From MGML01 sp964493985 (GTDB lineage: Bacteria > Chloroflexota > Dehalococcoidia > Dehalococcoidales > UBA2162): a DNA stretch of 27,021 nt. The DNA is taken from contig CAZBQL010000037.1 of NCBI GenBank assembly GCA_964493985.1, forward strand, positions 1 through 27,021. Direction: 5' to 3'. Every line of letters begins with the position of its first letter. The stretch's first letter is position 1. A program made the translations under genes and the position numbers. A model generated the notes under the pieces. The model was not told the DNA's origin, made no database searches, and saw only the letters and a list, made by a program, of their open reading frames with translations. Below, one piece after another: positions 1-7,541 of this stretch.

Positions 1-33
1 GAATAGTATTTGTGTTAACCTTATGTACTATTC
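1..33. terminator. Possible hairpin downstream of the alcohol dehydrogenase
   Basis: Bases 1-8 (GAATAGTA) and 26-33 (TACTATTC) are perfect inverted repeats with a 17-base loop. They lie just beyond the stop codon of the minus-strand alcohol dehydrogenase. The stem is short and AT-rich and may extend past the window edge, so the terminator role is tentative. Confidence 0.3.
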
Positions 34-45
34 TAAGAATCAATT

Positions 46-1077
46 TCAGGCGATCCTTAACAATACTTTAATGTTATCTTCCTTGTCGGTTAAAAGCTTT
101 TCAAATCCTTCTTCCACGGCATCGGCTAAAGGGACAATGGATGTAATCAATTTATCAGCATCGATGGTTTTATCAGCCAGCAATGAAATGGCTGTGCTTG
201 CTTCATCCACATATATCGGACTGCCTATCATCGTCTTCTGGTTGTACATCACACTCAAGAAATCAACTTCACCGCGCTGATCGAACACACCTTCGATTAC
301 AGCCGTTCCCCCATTGCGTACCAGGTCAAGTGTCAGTTGAGGTGTATCCGGGTGACCCACGCATTCAAAAGCAACATCCACACCGAGTCCTCCGGAGAGT
401 TCCCTGATTTTCTGCACGGCATCTCCTTCATTCAGATATGTTACTGTCGATACTCCCATTGATAAAGCTCGTTCTCCTCTACCTTTATGCTTGGCTACCA
501 GATGAATCTCCGAAGCTCCGGCTGCTTTTGCAGCCATTAATGTACAAAGCCCAATGATACCATCCCCTACGATAGCAATTTTATCTCCAAGAGCAACTTT
601 ACCGATTCTCACAGCATGTATACCGACCGCTATCGGTTCAACGATCGCTCCCGCCTCATCGGAGACCGAATCGGGCAGCTTATACAGAGCATATTCCGGT
701 GACACCAGGTATTCCGCCATGCAGCCGTTCTTATGAAGACCTGTAAACTGCAGATTGGAACAGACATTATACATATGCCGTTTACAGTAATAGCATTCTC
801 CGCAAACCCAGTATCCCACACCGGACACCCTGTCTCCAGGTGAAAAAGCAGTTACACCTTTTCCGGTTTCGACCACAATCCCGGCAAATTCATGTCCTAT
901 CGTTACCGGAGCATCTTCTCCGTTAATGATACACGGCCCTGAAGAATATTCTTTCAAGTCGGTGCCACATATCCCCGCAAGGTTGACCTTTATCTTTACT
1001 TCGCCTGCACCGGGTGACGGTTCAGGAACATCTTCATATCGAAGGTCTTTCCTTCCATACCATCTTAAAGCTTTCAT
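46..1077 (-). CDS. Zinc-dependent medium-chain alcohol/polyol dehydrogenase
   Basis: This 343-aa protein of the medium-chain dehydrogenase/reductase family is predicted to be a cytosolic NAD(P)-dependent alcohol, butanediol or polyol dehydrogenase. Visible signatures are the catalytic zinc residues C37 (GICGTD) and H62-E63 (GHEFAG), a complete structural zinc site C92, C95, C98 and C106 (Cx2Cx2Cx7C), and the Rossmann motif GDGIIG at about residues 171-176. The length is typical of the family. It starts at ATG 1075-1077 behind a weak Shine-Dalgarno and a TTGACA-18-GATAAT promoter, and it diverges from the beta-propeller gene. It resembles sorbitol/threonine/2,3-butanediol dehydrogenases, but the substrate cannot be assigned. 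In this window it could interconvert alcohols and the aldehydes used by the AORs, which is an inference. Confidence 0.9.
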   Translation of the reverse strand: MKALRWYGRKDLRYEDVPEPSPGAGEVKIKVNLAGICGTDLKEYSSGPCIINGEDAPVTIGHEFAGIVVETGKGVTAFSPGDRVSGVGYWVCGECYYCKRHMYNVCSNLQFTGLHKNGCMAEYLVSPEYALYKLPDSVSDEAGAIVEPIAVGIHAVRIGKVALGDKIAIVGDGIIGLCTLMAAKAAGASEIHLVAKHKGRGERALSMGVSTVTYLNEGDAVQKIRELSGGLGVDVAFECVGHPDTPQLTLDLVRNGGTAVIEGVFDQRGEVDFLSVMYNQKTMIGSPIYVDEASTAISLLADKTIDADKLITSIVPLADAVEEGFEKLLTDKEDNIKVLLRIA

Positions 1078-1120
1078 TGTTCACCATCCGGATTATAATA
1101 TTATCAGTTTACGCCAGGTC

Positions 1121-1150
1121 ATTATCGACAAACAATATAAAGAATGTCAA
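1121..1150 (-). promoter_or_regulatory. Sigma-70-like promoter of the alcohol dehydrogenase
   Basis: Read on the minus strand, TTGACA (1145-1150) is followed by an 18-base spacer and GATAAT (1121-1126). The -35 is perfect and the -10 has one mismatch. The expected start, near 1114, gives a leader of roughly 40 bases before the ATG at 1077. Confidence 0.6.
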
Positions 1151-1167
1151 CCATCATTCACCTGTGA

Positions 1168-1196
1168 TTGACAGTGTGTGCCGTAACCCATACAAT
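1168..1196 (+). promoter_or_regulatory. Strong sigma-70-like promoter, probably giving a leaderless mRNA
   Basis: TTGACA (1168-1173), a 17-base spacer and TACAAT (1191-1196) make a near-consensus promoter. Transcription would begin about seven bases after the -10, at or next to the ATG at 1203. No Shine-Dalgarno precedes that ATG, so a leaderless transcript is the simplest reading. Confidence 0.65.
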
Positions 1197-1202
1197 TTGA
1201 AT

Positions 1203-2246
1203 ATGCAAACAAGGAAAATCTTCATTTTATCGGTCATTTTAATTGCATCCTTCATTTTACTCTATTCGTATTCATGTAAACCTGCCGGGAATGACGTCGT
1301 TGGAGATGTCTCATCACCAACTGAAACTGTTACTGAAGACAACAACGGATCGCCAGTTGATGAAGCTATTCCGGAAGAATACAACCGGATCGAAGCTATC
1401 CCCGTTGACGCCGTCAAGATGACCCCCGCAACAGACCTTTACCCGCCAATCCTCCATTCCGACGAATTCTATAACCCTGTGCCCATGCCGTGGCCAATTA
1501 ATACAGCCGGTGGGGAAGACTCTCCATTTATTATGCCTGATGGGAAAACCTTCTATGTATTTTTCACTCCCGATGTCAGTGTCCCCGCAGAGAAACAGAT
1601 ACTGGATGGTGTTACCGGTATCTATGTATCGCATTTGCTTGAAAATGGAGATTGGAGTGAACCTCAGAGAGTTTCTTTCGGTGACGGTCTCTCTCTTGAC
1701 GGCTGTGCTTTTGTCCAGGGAAACAGAATATGGTTCTGCTCTGCCCGTGAAGGGTACAACGGAATTCACTGGTTTACCGCTGATAAAGTTGATGGAAAAT
1801 GGCAGGACCTTAAGTTTTCTAACCTTAACATGCTTGAAGGGTATGAAGTCGGCGAACTGCATATCACCTCGGACGGTAATGAGCTTTATTTTCACTCGTC
1901 CCGCCCCGGCGGACTGGGTGGATACGATATCTGGATGTGTCGGAATGTCGATGGTGAATGGAAGGAACCGATTAACGTTGAAATCGTGAATTCACCTGAT
2001 ACCGACGGCTGGCCTTATGTGTCTCAAGACGGACGCGAGCTCTGGTTTACGCGTTTCTACCATGGCAGCCCGGCTCTATTCAGGTCTACCAGGATAAACG
2101 AAGAATGGCAGGAACCGGAATTGATAATATCTCAATTCGCGGGAGAGCCTACTCTGGATAACGCAGGCAATCTGTATTTCACGCATCATTATTATGAAAA
2201 CGCGGTTATGCTTGAAGCTGATATCTACGTAGCAATGAAGAAATAA
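1203..2246 (+). CDS. Secreted or membrane-anchored PD40-type beta-propeller protein
   Basis: The 347-aa product begins with a short basic segment (QTRK) and a hydrophobic stretch (about residues 6-20), followed by Cys25. This looks like a signal peptide or N-terminal anchor. The residues before the Cys (SYSC) are a poor lipobox, so lipidation is uncertain. A Thr/Glu/Pro-rich linker follows, then several blades of the WD40-like/PD40 type (TolB-related), such as SPFIMPDGKTFYV, DGNELYFHSSRPGG and VSQDGRELWFTR. Such domains usually bind proteins or ligands outside the cytoplasm; no catalytic motif is seen. An in-frame ATG exists at 1014, but that extension would overlap the neighbouring gene and both promoters. 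ATG 1203, just after a promoter and in front of the signal sequence, is preferred. Confidence 0.75.
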   Translation: MQTRKIFILSVILIASFILLYSYSCKPAGNDVVGDVSSPTETVTEDNNGSPVDEAIPEEYNRIEAIPVDAVKMTPATDLYPPILHSDEFYNPVPMPWPINTAGGEDSPFIMPDGKTFYVFFTPDVSVPAEKQILDGVTGIYVSHLLENGDWSEPQRVSFGDGLSLDGCAFVQGNRIWFCSAREGYNGIHWFTADKVDGKWQDLKFSNLNMLEGYEVGELHITSDGNELYFHSSRPGGLGGYDIWMCRNVDGEWKEPINVEIVNSPDTDGWPYVSQDGRELWFTRFYHGSPALFRSTRINEEWQEPELIISQFAGEPTLDNAGNLYFTHHYYENAVMLEADIYVAMKK

Positions 2247-2278
2247 TATTAATAATTGGTCAATCAGGGATATTACTA

Positions 2279-2764
2279 TTAATTGAAGAAATCACGGACA
2301 ACGTCGAATTCCTTGGGGAGTAATCCTAGTACCAGTGGGAATTTATCCAGCAGGAATCCGGCTATAAACGAATTAGTCAGCATGTCAGGACCGAAAAACT
2401 TTTCCCAGGTAGCCAGTATTGCCCCCAGGAAAATCATTCCTATGAAAAACCCGAATACAGCACCGCCGGCGGTGTTCACCCATCCCAGCATAACAATCTT
2501 GATAAAAGTCTTAAGCAGTTTCGCCGCCACAGCCGTTATTATGAGGACCACAACCAGTATCAGTACATAAGCAACCACGTTAGCTACGTCGGGATTATCT
2601 ATAAAACCGAAAACGCCCGCTAGTTCCTCATAGAAATTTCCAGCCAGGATCACCCCAACTATAAGACCCACAAGTGATAATACCGCCTTTATCAGACCCT
2701 GTTTTAAACCAATAAACGTCGGAATTACCAGCCCAATGAGAAGAATTATATCCAGCCAGTGCAT
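2279..2764 (-). CDS. CvpA family membrane protein
   Basis: This 161-aa integral membrane protein has four hydrophobic segments, at about residues 5-25, 28-45, 62-85 and 98-120. The family pattern is clear: a DIILLIGL start, the Gly-rich IGLKQGLIKAVLSLVG loop and the GAVFGFFIG segment. CvpA proteins are inner-membrane proteins linked to colicin V export in E. coli and to envelope homeostasis elsewhere; the molecular function is poorly defined. The start at 2764 has a good Shine-Dalgarno (GAGG, 8 bases upstream). The gene converges with the beta-propeller gene, with only 32 bases between stop codons, and diverges from the URO-D gene. Confidence 0.8.
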   Translation of the reverse strand: MHWLDIILLIGLVIPTFIGLKQGLIKAVLSLVGLIVGVILAGNFYEELAGVFGFIDNPDVANVVAYVLILVVVLIITAVAAKLLKTFIKIVMLGWVNTAGGAVFGFFIGMIFLGAILATWEKFFGPDMLTNSFIAGFLLDKFPLVLGLLPKEFDVVRDFFN

Positions 2765-2934
2765 CTTTGTTTCCTCATTAGCATTTTCATAATACTATAT
2801 CACAATATTTCAGGATTAGATATAGTGTCGTGTTGAGCCAATATTCCGGTTTCCATCCAATCGATGCGTGATAGTTCAGCTTTACTGTTAGAAATGAATA
2901 ATATAAAATCGACGTTATAATTAGGAGGTGTTCG

Positions 2935-4245
2935 ATGACCGAAAAAGACCAGCAACAATATTTCAAAGAACAGGAAGAGCTAAAAAAACGGATAGAAGAA
3001 AAATACAGTAAGACTACTGAGCATCTTTACGAAGAGAGAGACAAGCGTGCTAACGATGTCATTGACCTGAAGGTCCCTGACAGAATTCCTTTAACAATAA
3101 ACGCGGATTTCGCCAATTATACAGATGTTCCACGTTCGGCGGCGTATTATGATCCAATCGCTTTTAAAAGGGCGACAAGGTATATTAGTGTGACGTTCGA
3201 ACCCGACCTTGTTTTTCCCGGTTTGCCCACATCCGGCGCCGCTTTCGAAGCTCTCGGAGTAACCAACAGACTCTGGCCCGGCGGACCTCTTCCGCCGAAC
3301 TATAGATACCAGTTCGAAGAAATGGAATTCATGAAAGAAGACGAGTATGAAATGTTCTTTACAGATCCGACGGATTTTATGATCCGACGTTTTCTTCCCA
3401 GAATGTACGAATCTTTGACACCCCTGATGGACCTTCCTCCTCTTGGAATGTTGATGCAGGGCTTCGAAGGTATGACGCCTGTTTTCGCTACGCCTGAGTT
3501 CAGGAAGGTTGCGGAGGTACTGGCAAAGGCTGGAGAAGAAACACAGAAGTTCAGAGACCTGATAGGAAACTCTTACGACGATCTAGCCTACCTGGGATTC
3601 CCTCCCTTCTCGCAATTGGGACTTGGTGGCATCGGAGGAGCACCTTTCGATACCGTATCCAGCTTCCTGAGAGGAATGAAAGGTTCTATGCTCGATATGT
3701 ACCGCCAGCCGGAAAAACTAATCCAGCTCTGCGATATGATACTCGACCGAAGGATCGTTCAGGCTGTCAAACCGGATCCACTGCCAACCGGCAGACCAAG
3801 AAGAGTCGGGATGCCGTTGTGGCGAGGAGATAAATCATTTATGTCGCAACAGCAGTTCGAAAAATTCTACTGGCCGGGTCTTCGAAGAGCAATGCAGGCC
3901 GTGATCGATCTCGGTGGAGTCCCGATACCATTCTTCGAAGCGAAATTCGGAGAACGACTGGAACGTCTGTATGAGCTGCCGAAGGGTAAGGTAATCGCCT
4001 CGATAGAATATGAAGACCTGCCCAAGGCAAGAGAGATCCTCAAAGGTCACCATTGTATCCTTGTCAGAGGTCCCTTCTCACTTGAAAAAGCATCCCCACG
4101 AGAAGTGATCGATTGTTATAAAGACATATTTGATAGGTTCGGAGAAGGTGGAGGATTGATGATGAACGTTCGTCTCCCGGATAACATAAGTGCTGATGAA
4201 ATCGTTCCTATGCTCGATGAGATCAGGGAATATGTCAGGTATTAG
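2935..4245 (+). CDS. Uroporphyrinogen decarboxylase (URO-D) superfamily protein, methyltransferase-like
   Basis: This 436-aa protein starts at an ATG behind a strong AGGAGGTG. The first 40 or so residues are charged and probably helical. The core (about residues 45-436) has the URO-D superfamily layout: KVPDRIPL near the start, the DxL(V)FPGLPTSG segment, the PEKLIQLCDMI helix, FEKFYWPGLRRAM and the GGGLMMNV strand near the end. The group includes true uroporphyrinogen decarboxylases and zinc-dependent corrinoid or coenzyme M methyltransferases. No other heme gene is nearby, so a methyltransferase-like role is more likely. The usual His-x-Cys zinc motif is not seen where expected; the matching place reads FEAKFG (334-339), and the protein has only two Cys (266, 374). 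A zinc-free or different chemistry is possible. The Fe-S flavoprotein gene follows after 33 bases, probably in one operon. Confidence 0.75.
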   Translation: MTEKDQQQYFKEQEELKKRIEEKYSKTTEHLYEERDKRANDVIDLKVPDRIPLTINADFANYTDVPRSAAYYDPIAFKRATRYISVTFEPDLVFPGLPTSGAAFEALGVTNRLWPGGPLPPNYRYQFEEMEFMKEDEYEMFFTDPTDFMIRRFLPRMYESLTPLMDLPPLGMLMQGFEGMTPVFATPEFRKVAEVLAKAGEETQKFRDLIGNSYDDLAYLGFPPFSQLGLGGIGGAPFDTVSSFLRGMKGSMLDMYRQPEKLIQLCDMILDRRIVQAVKPDPLPTGRPRRVGMPLWRGDKSFMSQQQFEKFYWPGLRRAMQAVIDLGGVPIPFFEAKFGERLERLYELPKGKVIASIEYEDLPKAREILKGHHCILVRGPFSLEKASPREVIDCYKDIFDRFGEGGGLMMNVRLPDNISADEIVPMLDEIREYVRY

Positions 4246-4278
4246 TCTCTATTTTTAAAAGTATATAAAGGAGGAAAA

Positions 4279-4613
4279 ATGAAGATCCTCGCTATATCCT
4301 GCAGTCCACGGAAAAACGGGAACACAGTCGCCATGCTCGAAGAGGTTCTCCACGGTGCCCGTGGTAAAAACGCCGAGACAGAACTATTCAGCGTGTCCGG
4401 CAAGAATCTCCAGCCCTGTGATGGATGCTGGACTTGTACCAGTTCCGGAGAATGCCATATCAACGATGATATGAAAGACCTCCATGACAGGATGGTCGAA
4501 GCCGATGGTATTGTTTTCGGTACTCCCGTGTATTTCTACGGCATGACGGCCCAGGCAAAAACCATCCTCGACCGCTCAATGCCTTTAGGACACCCGGACA
4601 GAAATCTTACCAG
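4279..4613 (+). CDS. Iron-sulfur flavoprotein (NADPH-dependent FMN reductase family), cut by the assembly gap
   Basis: Only the first 111 codons are present before the run of N. The N-terminus is a flavodoxin-like fold of the NADPH-dependent FMN reductase family, with the FMN-phosphate loop SPRKNGNT (residues 9-16) and the TPVYFYGMTAQAKTILDR segment around 93-110. A compact cysteine motif, C47, C50, C53 and C59 (Cx2Cx2Cx5C), matches the [4Fe-4S] binding motif of Isf-type flavoproteins. It would pass electrons between ferredoxin or NAD(P)H and an acceptor. The ATG follows an ideal AAAGGAGG. Full-length relatives run to about 190-220 aa, so the C-terminal half is missing in the gap. The open frame through the N run should not be read as one protein. 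Confidence 0.75.
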
Positions 4614-4713
4614 NNNNNNNNNNNNNNNNNNNNNNNNNNNNNNNNNNNNNNNNNNNNNNNNNNNNNNNNNNNNNNNNNNNNNNNNNNNNNNNNNNNNNNN
4701 NNNNNNNNNNNNN
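4614..4713. other. Assembly gap of exactly 100 N
   Basis: Exactly 100 undetermined bases. This is a conventional placeholder for a scaffold join of unknown length, so the true distance and any genes inside are unknown. The frame stays open across it by chance. Confidence 0.98.
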
Positions 4714-4896
4714 AAAACCTTGATGATGATGCTTGGAGACGCGTTACTTGGTCATGCTGACGGTGTTGCCAATATTGCCCGTGGCGCCAGGGCTGCCGGC
4801 GTTTCTGAAGAAGAAATCAAGGAAACCGTTGCCATTGCGTTCATGATGGGTGGATTGCCCGTTCTTATAACCGCATCTAACGCGTTCAGAAAGTAA
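4714..4896 (+). CDS. C-terminal part of a carboxymuconolactone decarboxylase (AhpD-like) family protein
   Basis: The 60 residues after the gap resemble the C-terminal helices of the carboxymuconolactone decarboxylase/AhpD family: GHADGVANIARGARAAG, then VSEEEIKETVAIAFMMGG and a short hydrophobic end. They do not resemble the C-terminus of an FMN reductase. In AhpD the segment before the AxxAG helix carries a redox CxxC. Here that place reads HADG with no Cys, so this member is probably not a thiol peroxidase partner. The start lies in the gap. CMD-family genes often accompany flavoproteins and oxidoreductases, which fits the context, but the role is unknown. Confidence 0.6.
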   Translation, partial: KTLMMMLGDALLGHADGVANIARGARAAGVSEEEIKETVAIAFMMGGLPVLITASNAFRK

Positions 4897-4996
4897 TCAC
4901 CTATCGAAGAAAATATCGGTTAATCACTGGAGAGTTATCCCAAGTTCGTCTTTTAAACAATTTTACTCTCTTTTCTCAAAAACGTATATTTGACAT
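4897..4996. other. Intergenic stretch with no recognised feature
   Basis: These 100 bases separate the AhpD-like tail from the substrate-binding protein remnant. They are AT-rich. No coding segment matching the missing front part of the downstream gene is seen, so the truncation point lies at about 5000. Confidence 0.5.
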
Positions 4997-5554
4997 TTGA
5001 GATTGGTTCAGAGAGCCAAAGAGCTAATGATAGAGGCGGGTTATCCCGATGGATTCAAGTTTACGGTAGATTGTGCCGGTGCCGACTTCCTTGCGATAAT
5101 TAAGGAATACCTGGCAGCTATCAATATAGATATGGAGATAAATGCTCTGGAATTCACCGTCTATATGAGTGAATGGATGGGTGGAACCTACGAACAGGCA
5201 TTTTTTGCCAGTGACTACCTTGTTAAACCTCAGAATATGATGACCATGGCCCCGGGAGGTATCTATAATTACAGCCGAGTCAATGATCCCCGTATTAATG
5301 AAGCATATCAAACGATCTCACAGAACCTGGTGAAAGACGAGGCACTGGTAGTCAAGACATTGAAAGAGATCGGCCCCTACGAGCTTGAACAGGCAGTACC
5401 GCTCTTACTGCCTTCGGCCTATCAGCATGCACTGTGGTGGCCCTGGTTCCAGAACTTCTACGGAGCAGTCGGCGGTGGCGGGAATGCCAACAACGATGAA
5501 TACCTTCAGTATTTCTGGATAGATACAGAAATGAAAAAAGACATGGGCTATTAG
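4997..5554 (+). pseudogene. C-terminal remnant of an ABC-type peptide/solute-binding protein (SBP family 5)
   Basis: The 185-aa open frame (TTG at 4997) begins inside a domain. The KELMIEAGYPDGF segment is a hallmark of the C-terminal lobe of oligopeptide/nickel-type substrate-binding proteins (OppA/DppA, SBP_bac_5). The end (LQYFWIDTEMKKDMGY) looks like a natural C-terminus. Complete members have roughly 500-650 residues and a signal peptide, so about two thirds are missing. No permease or ATPase gene follows. No Shine-Dalgarno precedes the TTG, and the frame is probably not translated. Real decay is favoured over misassembly, because about 100 bases of ordinary sequence and a complete gene end separate it from the N run; a misjoin cannot be excluded. 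Confidence 0.6.
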
Positions 5555-5588
5555 AACCTCAATACAATCGTAATACACTTAGATGCAA

Positions 5589-5622
5589 AAGGAGGGTACT
5601 GAAAAAACTCAGTACCCTCCTT
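5589..5622. terminator. Strong hairpin between converging genes
   Basis: A perfect 14-bp stem (5589-5602 with 5609-5622) closes a six-base loop (AAAAAC). It sits 35 bases after the remnant's stop codon and about 75 bases from the stop of the opposing acyl-CoA synthetase gene. The stem starts with AA and ends with TT, followed only by ATTATT, so the U-tract is weak. It probably works as a bidirectional terminator. Confidence 0.7.
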
Positions 5623-5696
5623 ATTATTCCTGGTAGGTTTGAAGATATTACCATTCTACAGACAATTTTCGTAGTATTTAAAACCAGGTTTAAGTT

Positions 5697-7130
5697 TTAT
5701 TCCGGGTGCGATCGCAGGTAGTATTCATACGCCTTCCTGGCAGCCAATGCAGCGCGACCTATAGTCGGATAAAAAGGAACACCCAGATTGATGAGTGATG
5801 TCCGTGTCCGGCACAGTCCCTTCCATTCGAAATCATCTTCGCCGTCGATACCAGGGCTTTTATCCGCCACCACTCCAAGGAAAGGCTTGGATCGAGTAAC
5901 CTCAAGCCGATACTGCTGTTTTATCATTTCTTCCGGTGATAATCCGGGCATCCCCGGAGGACCTCCCGGCATTCCCATGATAGCAATTAAGAGGTCAAAG
6001 CCAGGGTCTCTGGCCATCATCTCCAGCACCAGGCCTACAGATAAACTGTCATCTTCGCGAATCGATAGGTCGGCGGGATTGCCCAGCCAGTCCCAGACAG
6101 AAACACCTTGTGCCTTCAACTCTTGCCGGAATCCATCCGAAAGTGGAACAACATCGAGCCCGGCTCTTTCACAGGCATCGGCAGCCAGCACACTGGACCC
6201 ACCGGCACCACCAGCGACACCGACCCGGTTACCTTTAACTGGAGGAAGAAATCGGAAGGTTACTGCCAGATCGATCAGTTCTTCGACACTATCCGCTATA
6301 ACGGCGCCGGTTTGCGTAATGAGTGCTTCCCACATCCTTGAACTACCGGCCAGTGAAGCAGTATGTGAAGCCGTAGCTCTTTCTCCCGACTGACCTCTGC
6401 CACCCTTTAATATAACGACCGGTTTGCGTGACGCGGCATGTTTTAAAGACTTAAATAAGCCGGGTCCGTTCTTAGTACCTTCGATATAACAAAGGATAAC
6501 TCTTGTTTCCGGATCATCAGCCAGGTAATCAAGAAAATCCGTTTCATTCAGGTCGATGGCATTACCATAACTGAATACCTTGCTGAAATAAACACCTCGA
6601 AGCGGAGAATTCTTGACTATCTCACGGGCCAGCATACCACTTTGCGAGACCAGTCCAACCGGCCCGCATTCTTTTGGGAAATCACCATGAAACGCAATAC
6701 CATCGGCAGGTGAATAAATACCCATGCAATTGGGACCTATCAACCTCATGCCTGATTTTCTTGACAGTTCCAGGATTTGTCTCTCTGTCTCAATACCTTC
6801 TTGCCTGCCTGTCTCGGCAAGGCGTGCAGTAAAAAGGTGGGCAGCTTTCGCTTCTTTCTGTGCAGCCTGTTCGAGGATTTCTAAAACACTGTTTGCCGAA
6901 ACACACGATATTACATAGTCCACCTGTCCTGGTATGTCAAGCAAGGACGGATATACTTTCTGACCCATAGCCTCTGTATATTTCGGGTTAACAGGATAGA
7001 TTTTACCTTTGAAATTATAGTTGACCAGACCTGCCAGAAATCCTCCCCCTCCCCAGTTTCCTGTCGGTGACGCACCAACAATAGCGATCGATTTTGCGTG
7101 AAGAATTTCATCAATAGGACTATCAGACAT
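5697..7130 (-). CDS. ADP-forming acyl-CoA synthetase, alpha-type subunit (CoA-binding protein)
   Basis: This 477-aa protein matches the alpha subunit of NDP-forming acetyl/acyl-CoA synthetases (acyl-CoA + ADP + Pi = acid + ATP + CoA). In order it shows an N-terminal CoA-binding Rossmann domain (SIAIVGASP, about 14-22), IGPNCMGIYSP (131-141), the succinyl-CoA-ligase-like flavodoxin domain (VGLVSQSGMLA, 158-168) and the phospho-histidine loop ATASHTASLAGS. Its H256 corresponds to the phosphorylated His of the archaeal alpha subunit, which has a similar length. No ATP-grasp beta subunit is in the window, so the partner must be encoded elsewhere or the protein has another role. The start has GGAGG ten bases upstream and a TATAAT-like promoter. 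Confidence 0.85.
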   Translation of the reverse strand: MSDSPIDEILHAKSIAIVGASPTGNWGGGGFLAGLVNYNFKGKIYPVNPKYTEAMGQKVYPSLLDIPGQVDYVISCVSANSVLEILEQAAQKEAKAAHLFTARLAETGRQEGIETERQILELSRKSGMRLIGPNCMGIYSPADGIAFHGDFPKECGPVGLVSQSGMLAREIVKNSPLRGVYFSKVFSYGNAIDLNETDFLDYLADDPETRVILCYIEGTKNGPGLFKSLKHAASRKPVVILKGGRGQSGERATASHTASLAGSSRMWEALITQTGAVIADSVEELIDLAVTFRFLPPVKGNRVGVAGGAGGSSVLAADACERAGLDVVPLSDGFRQELKAQGVSVWDWLGNPADLSIREDDSLSVGLVLEMMARDPGFDLLIAIMGMPGGPPGMPGLSPEEMIKQQYRLEVTRSKPFLGVVADKSPGIDGEDDFEWKGLCRTRTSLINLGVPFYPTIGRAALAARKAYEYYLRSHPE

Positions 7131-7166
7131 GTTCAGAGGGCCTCCGATCTATTGTGAGTTGAAGTC

Positions 7167-7196
7167 ATTATATCTTGTGTCTGTCAAAACGGGCAA
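7167..7196 (-). promoter_or_regulatory. Probable promoter of the acyl-CoA synthetase gene
   Basis: On the minus strand TTGCCC (7191-7196), an 18-base spacer and a perfect TATAAT (7167-7172) lie about 40 bases upstream of the start codon. The -35 box matches four of six consensus bases. Confidence 0.5.
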
Positions 7197-7264
7197 ACAA
7201 AATTTGTATGCCTATCCGGTTTAATGATATCGTTAATTCAAGATAGAAAGGGGTAATAATATAT

Positions 7265-7522
7265 ATGATATTCGCCGATTATCTTGGTCTCGTCGCCGGA
7301 GGAATCGTCACAATAGGAATCGTCCCGCAGGTCATCCGGATTTATAAGTTGAAAAGCGCCCACGATATCAGCGCTTTGTTTAACCTGGCTTTGCTTTCAG
7401 GTATGATAATGTTCCTGGTCTATGGTATTATACTGCACTTGTTTCCTTTGATATTATGGAATTCCGTAGGAATGCTTCTCCTTATAGCACTCCTTTACGG
7501 TAAATGGAAATACGGTCGCTAA
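7265..7522 (+). CDS. SemiSWEET/PQ-loop small transporter
   Basis: This 85-aa protein has three hydrophobic segments (about residues 5-24, 38-57 and 61-78), the size and topology of bacterial SemiSWEETs. The PQ motif (IVPQVIRIYKLKSAHDIS, about 19-36) at the end of helix 1 is diagnostic. SemiSWEETs dimerise to form a facilitative sugar carrier in the cytoplasmic membrane; the solute here is unknown. The ATG follows a purine-rich AAAGGGG. The small TIGR04076-like gene starts 19 bases after the stop, so the two are likely cotranscribed. Confidence 0.85.
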   Translation: MIFADYLGLVAGGIVTIGIVPQVIRIYKLKSAHDISALFNLALLSGMIMFLVYGIILHLFPLILWNSVGMLLLIALLYGKWKYGR

Positions 7523-7541
7523 ATACTATCTGGAGGTAAAA

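Noticed and set aside
1314..1895. A 193-aa open frame antisense to the beta-propeller gene
   Set aside because: It lies entirely opposite a gene with clear repeats and a promoter, has no ribosome-binding site and shows no recognisable domain.
2935..4245. A true HemE uroporphyrinogen decarboxylase
   Set aside because: The length (436 aa), the divergent motifs and the lack of heme genes nearby favour another member of the superfamily.
4279..4896. A single flavoprotein-CMD fusion protein
   Set aside because: The frame is open only because N codons are not stops; the halves belong to different families and the gap length is arbitrary.
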